5,370 nucleotides of DNA from Planctomycetota bacterium (GTDB taxonomy: Bacteria; Planctomycetota; UBA1135; UBA2386), in NCBI GenBank assembly GCA_016793305.1, contig JAEUHU010000296.1, positions 1 through 5,370 on the forward strand, read 5' to 3'. Positions 1-4,902 of the stretch are shown here, one piece after another. The notes under the pieces were generated by a model. The model had not been told where the DNA came from. It did no database searches and saw only the letters and a program-made list of their open reading frames with translations. A program made the position numbers and the translations under genes. Each line of letters opens with the position of its first letter. The first letter of the stretch is position 1.

Positions 1-1063
1 TGACCGCGACCACCCGTTCGCCCTCGACGCGGAACAGCCCGCGATACCCACCCAACCAGATCCTCCCGGCGGCATCCTGGTGGGTGCACTGGATCGCGTT
101 GGTAGTCAGGCCGTCGGCCTCGGCGTAGTTGCGGTAGCTGCGGCCGTCGAAGCGGAAGACACCATCGTTCTCGACCGGGAACCAGACACCGCCGTCCCGA
201 TCCAGGAACAGGTCCCAGACCTCGACCCCACGCACCCCATCGGCCGCGGTGACGGCGGTGACCTTGCCGCGCTCGAGGTAGCAGACGCCCGCATGGTGCG
301 TCGCGAACCAGACGCGGCCGGTGTGGTCCTCGAGGATGCAGTTCACGTTGTGGTCCGGCAGCCCTTCGGCGGTGTTGTAGTTCGTCAGCGTCTTGCCGTC
401 GAACACGAAGGCGCCGCGGTTGGTGCCGAACCACAACCTGCCGGCTCGGTCCTCGGTGATGGCGTGCACGATGCGGGCGCTGGTCACGCCCCGGTCCGGA
501 TCCGGAGCACCCTCGGGCAGCGAGAACGGCACGAAGCGCGCGCCGTCGAGCCGGCAGGCCCCCTGCAGCGTGCCGACCCAGAGGGCGCCGTTGCGGTCGA
601 ACTCGAGGCACCACACGTCGTCGTCGGGCAAGCCGTCGCGCGTCGTGTAGTGCCAGAACTGCTGCCCGTCGTACTTCGTCACGCCCGCCTCGGTGCCGAT
701 CCACACGTTGCCGGCTCGGTCCTCGACGAAGCCGCGCACGGCCACACCCGGCAGGCCGTTCGCGGGCCGGAACCAGTCGAGTTTCGTGCCGGTCCACCGC
801 GCCGCACCATCCCCGTTGGTGCCGAGCCACAGGTGACCGCGGGCATCCTCGTGGATGCGGCGGACGAACGTGCTGATCGGCGCCACCGTCACGGATGGCG
901 CAGCCGCTGGCTGCGCCGCCTGAAGCGGCAGGCCCGCCGACGGCGGGTCGACGGGCTGCGTGCGCGGATCGCTGCCGCAGGCCGCGAGGCCGAGCAGGGG
1001 CAGCAAGGACAGGATCCGCGCGGGGATCGGGACGCGCCGTGGGGCTTGGTACGAGGTCGGCAT
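1..1063 (-). CDS. Beta-propeller (Reg_prop-type) lipoprotein, 3' end outside window
   Basis: The reading frame is open from the ATG at 1063 to the window edge (354 codons, no stop). Residues 1-29 form a lipoprotein signal peptide: a basic start (R9, R10, R16), a hydrophobic stretch (I17-A28) and the lipobox L26-A27-A28-C29, followed by G-S rather than D, so outer-membrane sorting is likely if Lol rules apply. Residues 31-60 are a Pro/Ala-rich linker. From about residue 66 there are seven repeats of about 42 residues, each with an EDxxGxxWxGT-like core; the W-x-G motifs start near residues 78, 120, 161, 210, 251, 293 and 335. This is the pattern of the two-component regulator propeller family (Reg_prop), known from periplasmic sensor domains of hybrid histidine kinases. 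Here the lipobox replaces a membrane helix, so I infer a lipid-anchored propeller that binds a ligand or partner. A domain beyond the left edge cannot be excluded. No SD precedes the start; the signal peptide fixes it. Confidence 0.88.
   Translation of the reverse strand, partial: MPTSYQAPRRVPIPARILSLLPLLGLAACGSDPRTQPVDPPSAGLPLQAAQPAAAPSVTVAPISTFVRRIHEDARGHLWLGTNGDGAARWTGTKLDWFRPANGLPGVAVRGFVEDRAGNVWIGTEAGVTKYDGQQFWHYTTRDGLPDDDVWCLEFDRNGALWVGTLQGACRLDGARFVPFSLPEGAPDPDRGVTSARIVHAITEDRAGRLWFGTNRGAFVFDGKTLTNYNTAEGLPDHNVNCILEDHTGRVWFATHHAGVCYLERGKVTAVTAADGVRGVEVWDLFLDRDGGVWFPVENDGVFRFDGRSYRNYAEADGLTTNAIQCTHQDAAGRIWLGGYRGLFRVEGERVVAV
439..725. repeat. 17-bp identical direct repeat inside propeller gene
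   Basis: The 17-mer TGCCGGCTCGGTCCTCG occurs at 439-455 and again at 709-725, exactly 270 bp (90 codons) apart and in the same frame. On the minus strand it encodes the EDRAG core of blades 2 and 4, and flanking bases are also similar. It reflects internal blade duplication or gene conversion inside the propeller gene, not a mobile element. Confidence 0.7.
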
Positions 1064-1066
1064 GGG

Positions 1067-1076
1067 AGCACGTGCT
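1067..1076. promoter_or_regulatory. 10-bp palindrome abutting the propeller gene start
   Basis: AGCACGTGCT is a perfect palindrome ending 3 bp before the ATG at 1063, where an SD would normally sit; no SD-like purine run is present. It could be an operator or a small translational hairpin, or a chance event in GC-rich DNA. Confidence 0.25.
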
Positions 1077-1134
1077 GGCAGGGAACGGAGAGCAACCTGG
1101 AAGCACGGACCCTAGGCGGTGGCACCCGGAGGCT

Positions 1135-1152
1135 CGTAAGCACGACGTAAGC
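1135..1152 (-). promoter_or_regulatory. Direct repeat 7-4-7, possible OmpR/PhoB-type operator
   Basis: On the minus strand GCTTACG, four bases (TCGT), then GCTTACG again lie 72-89 bases upstream of the propeller lipoprotein ATG. Two exact 7-bp half sites on an 11-bp period is the arrangement bound head-to-tail by OmpR/PhoB-family response regulators; the bases themselves do not match the E. coli Pho box. It is the only such repeat I found in the three intergenic regions. The role is inferred from geometry alone. Confidence 0.35.
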
Positions 1153-1160
1153 CGCGTCCA

Positions 1161-1176
1161 GGCCGCAACGGCGGCC
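1161..1176 (-). terminator. Terminator-like hairpin after the 335-aa gene
   Basis: Read on the minus strand, GGCCGC-CGTT-GCGGCC begins 3 bases after the stop codon of the upstream gene: a perfect 6-bp all-GC stem with a 4-base loop, extendable by a G-U pair. No U-tract follows, so it is not a classical intrinsic terminator, but position and stability suit a 3'-end hairpin. It implies the two minus-strand genes are transcribed at least partly separately. Confidence 0.4.
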
Positions 1177-1179
1177 CTG

Positions 1180-2187
1180 TCAGCAGGCCGAGCCGCCGTC
1201 CTGGCGCGCCAGCCACGCCAGCATCACGTAGCCCTCGGCCGTGTGCCGCGGGCCCGGCAGCCTGGCGGTGCGCCGGGCACTGCACTGCACATAGCGCGTG
1301 CGGAAGAACTCGTAGAGGATCGAGCCGGCGTCGCGCGCGGTCGCGTCGACCTTGGCGTCGAGCTCGATGCTGGACAACTTCTCCTGCGCCATGCGCGCGG
1401 CCAGCCGTTCGAGCTCCTCGGACGACGTGCCGAACAGGAACTCGCGGAACGCCAGCAGCTCGCCTTCGCCGTAGTCCTGGTCGAGCAGCAGGTCAACGAA
1501 CTCCTCGTCGCCACCCTCGGTCATCAGCTGCAGCAGTTCGCTGCTGCCTTGCAGCGTGCCGCCGACGACGCGCACGCGCTGCCGGGCCTCCCAGGTCGCC
1601 GCGAGGATCGGGAAGAACGTGTGCACGCGCCAGGTGAGCCGATTGCCCCACAGCTGCGCCAGGTTGCGCACCGCGCGCGCCCGCAAGGTGCGGTCGAGCA
1701 CCGCGTCGGTCGCGAGGTCGGCGAGCACCTCCTCGACGAGCCGCGTGTGCACGCTGTAGCGCAGCCGCCGCGCCGCCAGCTCGCGCAGCTCGCGCGCCTC
1801 GTCGCCGTCGGGCAAGCCAGCACACAGGATCCACAGCAGGCGCAGGAAGTTGATCTGCGCCATGTTCATCGCCCGGCCGACCAGCGCCATCGTCGGTGCA
1901 CGGAACGGGAACGTCGCCTGGTCGGTGTGCAGCATCGCCTCGACCAGCGTGTCGAGGCCCCGCCGCTTGCCGTCGAGCACCTGCTCCTCGAGCGGCGACG
2001 GGTAGCGCGCCAGCAGGTCGGCGAAGCGTTCGAGGTTCTCGCGCTGCTGGCCGAGCGAGAACAGGCAGGCGCGCGGCCGTTCGCCGGGCTGGACCTGCAG
2101 CGCCGCCTCGATGCGCGCCACCAGCTCGAGTTCCTCCGGCTGCAGCGCAGCCGGGTGGTTCGGCAGGGGCGACGAATCGGCGGTCAT
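1180..2187 (-). CDS. Helix-rich protein of unknown function (335 aa)
   Basis: I do not recognise this family. Its start is taken at the ATG at 2187 (MTADSSPLP); an in-frame ATG at 2283 would add 32 Arg/Gly/Pro-rich residues and abut the divergent gene's start, so it is unlikely. No SD is visible. There is no signal peptide or convincing membrane segment, so the protein is probably cytoplasmic; only residues 114-125 (FLRLLWILCAGL) are notably hydrophobic. Nearly the whole chain (17-300) looks like amphipathic helices of 15-25 residues rich in Leu, Ala, Arg and Glu. Distinct stretches are R177-N-L-A-Q-L-W, an acidic patch around 225-243 (E/D-rich, ending DQDYGEGE) and FREFLFGTSSEELERL at 248-262. 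No catalytic motif is apparent. An all-helical scaffold or HEAT-like solenoid fits, but this is only an inference. It is divergent from the lipoprotein at 2286 and upstream of the propeller lipoprotein, hinting at shared control with either. Confidence 0.8.
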   Translation of the reverse strand: MTADSSPLPNHPAALQPEELELVARIEAALQVQPGERPRACLFSLGQQRENLERFADLLARYPSPLEEQVLDGKRRGLDTLVEAMLHTDQATFPFRAPTMALVGRAMNMAQINFLRLLWILCAGLPDGDEARELRELAARRLRYSVHTRLVEEVLADLATDAVLDRTLRARAVRNLAQLWGNRLTWRVHTFFPILAATWEARQRVRVVGGTLQGSSELLQLMTEGGDEEFVDLLLDQDYGEGELLAFREFLFGTSSEELERLAARMAQEKLSSIELDAKVDATARDAGSILYEFFRTRYVQCSARRTARLPGPRHTAEGYVMLAWLARQDGGSAC

Positions 2188-2198
2188 GTCCGCCCATC

Positions 2199-2210
2199 TT
2201 GGCGCGCCAA
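2199..2210. promoter_or_regulatory. 12-bp perfect palindrome in divergent promoter region
   Basis: TTGGCGCGCCAA is a perfect 12-bp palindrome placed 11 bp from the minus-strand start at 2187 and 75 bp from the plus-strand start at 2286. A symmetric site between divergent genes is a typical position for a dimeric repressor; so close to the 335-aa gene start it would lie in or near that gene's leader. No regulator is encoded nearby. Confidence 0.35.
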
Positions 2211-2235
2211 CCGGGCCGCGTCCACCCGAGGAACG

Positions 2236-2249
2236 ATCGCCGGCGCGAT
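2236..2249. promoter_or_regulatory. Inverted repeat ATCGC-N4-GCGAT
   Basis: ATCGC and GCGAT flank CGGC, giving a 14-bp dyad in the same 98-bp divergent region, 36 bp before the lipoprotein ATG at 2286. It may be a second operator half of the region or part of the lipoprotein promoter. No convincing -35/-10 pair could be assigned here; the region 2188-2285 otherwise shows only GC-rich runs, such as the short dyad at 2255-2267. Confidence 0.25.
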
Positions 2250-2285
2250 GGACAGCCGGGCCCCGGCGCCGTTGGATTCGCACCC

Positions 2286-3398
2286 ATGCGTGCGGCCTTG
2301 TCGTCCCGGTTCGTCGCGGCTCTCGTCGTGCTCGGCGGCTGCGCCAGCCACCACGGTCCCGATTCCATCCGCAGCGAACGCCCGAACTACAACCGCGAGA
2401 TCACCGCGTCCCAGGACGAGCAGATGCTGACCAACCTGGTGCGGCTGCGCTACCAGGACACGCCGCTGTTCATGGAGCTCACCTCGGTGGTGACCAGCTA
2501 CAGCTTCGATCGCACGCTCGGGCTCGGCGCCAAGCTGAACACCGGCAACCCCGGCGACGAGGTGACGCCGTCGATCGGCCTGCTGCTCGGCAACCGCCCC
2601 ACCATCACCTACCTGCCGCTGCAGGGCGAGGAGTTCGCCCAGCGCATGCTGTCGCCGATGCCACTCGGCTCGATCCTGTTCTTCGCGCAGACCGGCTGGA
2701 GCGTCGACCGGCTGCTGCGGCTGTGCGTGCAGCGCATCAACGACGTGCACAACGCGCCGACCGCGACGGGCCCGACGCCTGCCACGCCGCCCGACCATGC
2801 GGCCTTCGGCGAGCTGGTCGACCGGCTGCAACGCCTCGCCGCCGTGGGTGCCTTCGGCATGAACTGGGAACACCAGGCCGGCGAGACGATGCCGCCGGGC
2901 CAGCAGGCGGTCTTCTGGCTGCGCGAGCCGCCGGCGGACGCCGCCGCGGCCCGCGCCGATCTCGCCGCGGTGCGCGCGAGCCTCGGCCTCGCCGAAGGCA
3001 CGCCGCAGTTCCTGCTGACCCAGTTCCCGTTCCACCGAGGGCCTTCTGAAGTCGGCATGCGCGGCCGCTCGTTGCTGGGGCTGCTGTACTTCCTGTCCCA
3101 GGCCGTCGAGCCACCCGCCGAACACAAGGCGGCGGGCCTCGTGACGATCACCCGCGGCGCCGACGGAAGCGAGTTCGACTGGCGCCAGGTCCTCGGCGAC
3201 ACGATGCGGATCCGCTCGGCCCGGCACCGGCCGCCGACGGCCTACGTCGCGATCCAGCACCGCGACCACTGGTTCTACCTCGACGACACCGACCACGCGT
3301 CCAAGGCGTCACTGAACCTGCTGCACTTCCTGTTCTCGCTGCAGTCCGCGTCCGGCAAGGGCCGCTCGCCGGTGCTGACGCTGCCGGTCGGTGGCTGA
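2286..3398 (+). CDS. Conserved lipoprotein of unknown function (370 aa)
   Basis: The start at 2286 is set by a clear lipoprotein signal: basic N-terminus (R2, R8), hydrophobic F9-L16 and lipobox L16-G17-G18-C19, followed by A-S, consistent with outer-membrane retention. The mature part opens with a conserved-looking block (YNREI... at 35-39, DEQMLTNLVRLRYQDTP at 44-60). Further blocks are PTITYLPLQGEEFAQRML (105-122), RSLLGLLYFLSQAVEPP (261-277), HWFYLDDTDHASKASLNLL (328-346), and the terminal PVLTLPVGG. From memory this combination (VRLRY block, W-F-x-x-D-D-x-D-x-x-S-K, terminal P-V-L-T-x-P) matches a family of lipoproteins in Gram-negative bacteria annotated only as hypothetical; I know no assigned function. 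Residues 155-175 and 213-236 are Ala/Pro-rich and look like flexible inserts. It is divergent from the 335-aa gene and converges on hisS with 6 bp between stops. No SD is visible. Confidence 0.9.
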   Translation: MRAALSSRFVAALVVLGGCASHHGPDSIRSERPNYNREITASQDEQMLTNLVRLRYQDTPLFMELTSVVTSYSFDRTLGLGAKLNTGNPGDEVTPSIGLLLGNRPTITYLPLQGEEFAQRMLSPMPLGSILFFAQTGWSVDRLLRLCVQRINDVHNAPTATGPTPATPPDHAAFGELVDRLQRLAAVGAFGMNWEHQAGETMPPGQQAVFWLREPPADAAAARADLAAVRASLGLAEGTPQFLLTQFPFHRGPSEVGMRGRSLLGLLYFLSQAVEPPAEHKAAGLVTITRGADGSEFDWRQVLGDTMRIRSARHRPPTAYVAIQHRDHWFYLDDTDHASKASLNLLHFLFSLQSASGKGRSPVLTLPVGG

Positions 3399-3409
3399 CC
3401 GGCGTCAGC
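3394..3409. terminator. Hairpin containing both convergent stop codons
   Basis: GCTGAC-CGGC-GTCAGC is a 6-bp stem with a 4-base loop; the plus-strand TGA (3396-3398) lies in the left arm and the complement of the hisS TGA (3405-3407) in the right arm. Wobble pairs and a G-C pair can extend it to 3391/3412. As it is symmetric it could serve transcripts from both sides, but no U-tract follows on either strand and part of the symmetry comes simply from both genes ending in GC-TGA. Confidence 0.3.
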
Positions 3410-4745
3410 TGCCCTTGGCGACGTGCACCGCGACGTCGGCGACCGGCACCGCGGCCTGCGCACCCGACTTCAGGTTCTTCAGCGCCACCGTGCCGGCCGC
3501 GAGCTCGGCGCTGCCGAGGATCGCCGCGAACGGCGCCCCGATCGTGTCGGCGTAGCCGAGCTGCTTGCCCATCGGCTTGTCGTCGGCGAACACTTCGACG
3601 CGCAGGCCCTGGCTGCGCAGCTGCGACGCGACGCGGATCGCGGCGTGGATCGGCACATCGGCCATCCTGCACAGCAGCACCTCGGCCCCGATGCCGAGCG
3701 GCGGGAACATGCCACGCTCCTCCATCACCAGCAGCACACGTTCGAGGCCGAGCGAGAAGCCGACCGCGGGCACTGGCTGCTTCTGGAACATGCCGATCAG
3801 GTTGTCGTAGCGGCCGCCGCCGCCCATCGACCCACTGAGCCCGGCACAGGTGATCTCGAAGATCGGCCCCGTGTAGTAGCTGAGGCCTCGGGCCAGCGTC
3901 GGGTCGAACACGAGGTGCGGCCCGGCCGGGCCTTCGGCGGCGGCGGCGAACAGGGCCTGCAGCGCCTGTGACGCCTGCTGGAACGGTCCACTGGTCGAGG
4001 CCATCGCCGCGAGCGCCCCCGGCTGCCGCGCGCGCTCGAGCGCGTCGAGCAGCTTCGGCCCGACCTCGGCGGCGAAGCCCTTCTGCACCAGCTCCTGCAG
4101 CACGCCGTCGCGGCCGACCTTGTCGAGCTTGTCGAGCGCGATCAGCGCCGGCGCTTCCTGTTCGGGAGCGAGCCCGGCCGCGGTGACGAACGCGCGCAGC
4201 AGTTCGCGGTGGTTGACGTGGATCTTGAAGTCCGCGAAGCCGAGCTCGAGCAGCACCTTCGCCACGGCGCCGGCGACCTCGGCATCGGCCACCACGCTGG
4301 TCGTGCCGGTGATGTCGACGTCGCACTGGTAGAACTCGCGGAACCGCCCCTTCGCCGGCCGGTCGGCGCGCCACACCGGCTGGATCTGGTAGCGCTTGTA
4401 GTAGGCCGGCAGCGTGCGGTAGTTGGCGACGACGCGCGCCAACGGCACCGTCAGGTCGTAGCGCAGGCCTTCGTCGCTGAGTTCGAGCTCGCTCGGCTGG
4501 CCCGCCGCCAACGCGCGCTGCAGCCGTTCGCGGCGGTGCAGGATCCGGTACAGCAGCTGGTCGCCCTCGGGCCCGTACTTGCCGAGCAGCGTCGACAGGT
4601 TCTCGATGGTCGGCGTCTCGAGCGGCACGAAGCCGAACGACTCGTAGACGCGCTGGACCACGGCCAGCACATGGCGGCGGCGCATCACGTCGGCGGCCAG
4701 GAAGTCGCGCATGCCGCTCGGCGGCTTGGTCGAGATCTCGCTCAT
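3405..4745 (-). CDS. hisS: Histidyl-tRNA synthetase (class II)
   Basis: The enzyme charges tRNA-His with histidine in the cytoplasm using ATP, as a dimer in the family. At 446 aa it is a little longer than the E. coli enzyme. The N-terminal TKPPSGMRDFL (6-16) and motif 1 region run to about 48. Motif 2 lies at 124-147 with the ATP-contacting Arg in WRADRPAKGRFREFYQ and then CDVDITG. The histidine-specific HisA loop is at 283-298, with R286 in ARGLSYYTG corresponding to the catalytic Arg of RGLDYY. Motif 3 is GGGGRYDNL (308-316) plus GFSLGLERV (329-337). The anticodon-binding domain covers about 352-446, including VFADDKPMGKQLGYAD. The QCDVDITG and YYTG forms resemble Bacteroidetes and eukaryote-like HisRS rather than the E. 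coli branch. I chose the ATG at 4745 because the conserved block begins right after it; an in-frame ATG at 4859 would add 38 residues with no family resemblance. No SD precedes 4745. No synteny partner in the window. Confidence 0.97.
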   Translation of the reverse strand: MSEISTKPPSGMRDFLAADVMRRRHVLAVVQRVYESFGFVPLETPTIENLSTLLGKYGPEGDQLLYRILHRRERLQRALAAGQPSELELSDEGLRYDLTVPLARVVANYRTLPAYYKRYQIQPVWRADRPAKGRFREFYQCDVDITGTTSVVADAEVAGAVAKVLLELGFADFKIHVNHRELLRAFVTAAGLAPEQEAPALIALDKLDKVGRDGVLQELVQKGFAAEVGPKLLDALERARQPGALAAMASTSGPFQQASQALQALFAAAAEGPAGPHLVFDPTLARGLSYYTGPIFEITCAGLSGSMGGGGRYDNLIGMFQKQPVPAVGFSLGLERVLLVMEERGMFPPLGIGAEVLLCRMADVPIHAAIRVASQLRSQGLRVEVFADDKPMGKQLGYADTIGAPFAAILGSAELAAGTVALKNLKSGAQAAVPVADVAVHVAKGS

Positions 4746-4858
4746 CGGCGAAATGGTGTAGCCGATGCCCGGCGCGAAGCCAGCGCACGCAGGCTGGGCC
4801 GCGCGGTTGCGCCGAGGAATCCGCGCTCGGGTGTAACCGTTGGCAGGTTCTCGCCACA
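4746..4858 (-). other. hisS upstream region / leader
   Basis: These 113 bases precede the chosen hisS start and stay open in the hisS frame back to an ATG at 4859. They contain GC-rich inverted repeats: GCGCGG at 4801-4806 with CCGCGC at 4821-4826 (14-base loop), and CCAGC at 4780-4784 with GCTGG at 4793-4797. I see no T-box core motif, no run of His codons in a leader peptide and no convincing sigma-70 promoter. The best reading is an untranslated leader carrying the hisS promoter and, on the other strand, promoter DNA for the Uma2 gene. Confidence 0.4.
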
Positions 4859-4859
4859 T

Positions 4860-4888
4860 TCCCTCCCCCGGTTGTCGGGGTCGAGGGA
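4860..4888. promoter_or_regulatory. 11-bp hairpin overlapping the Uma2 gene SD
   Basis: Bases 4860-4865 pair with 4883-4888 and 4866-4870 pair with 4876-4880, leaving a two-base bulge (4881-4882) and the loop GTTGT (4871-4875): 11 pairs, 9 of them G-C. In the plus-strand transcript the right arm contains GGGA of the SD, so folding would cover about half of it. No U-tract follows, so a terminator is unlikely. A role in translational control is inferred. Confidence 0.4.
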
Positions 4889-4892
4889 GGAA
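4884..4892 (+). promoter_or_regulatory. Strong Shine-Dalgarno (GGAGG) with two competing ATGs
   Basis: AGGGAGGAA contains GGAGG at 4886-4890, the only strong SD in front of any gene here. It sits 7 bases before an ATG at 4898, which is out of frame and opens only a short ORF of about 51 codons, and 12 bases before the in-frame ATG at 4903. The two starts overlap as ATGCCATGG. The optimal spacing therefore favours the wrong frame. Confidence 0.6.
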
Positions 4893-4902
4893 CTACGATG
4901 CC

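Noticed and set aside
80..1150. Long plus-strand ORF of 356 aa opposite the propeller gene
   Set aside because: The minus frame encodes a lipoprotein signal and seven regular propeller blades; the plus frame is its antisense, made of Val/Ala/Gly/Arg-rich low-complexity sequence without domains.
1896..2285. N-terminal extension of the 370-aa lipoprotein back to 1896
   Set aside because: It would overlap the 335-aa gene and bury the signal peptide 130 residues inside the protein; the ATG at 2286 gives a perfect lipoprotein start.
895..2430. Plus-strand ORF of 511 aa overlapping three genes
   Set aside because: It crosses two intergenic regions and the start of the lipoprotein gene in another frame, and is Arg/Ala/Gln-rich as expected for antisense of GC-rich coding DNA.
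2184..3296. Minus-strand ORF of 370 aa opposite the lipoprotein
   Set aside because: The plus frame has a lipobox and conserved-looking blocks; the antisense frame is Val/Ala/Gly/Arg-rich and shows no domain.
4731..4740. 10-bp palindrome CGAGATCTCG near the hisS start
   Set aside because: It lies within codons 2-5 of hisS (S-E-I-S) and is explained by the codons used there; nothing else supports an operator.
4807..4837. Possible sigma-70-like promoter (TTGCGC ... TGTAAC) upstream of the Uma2 gene
   Set aside because: The spacer is 19 bases and the boxes match poorly; in DNA of this composition such partial matches are expected by chance.
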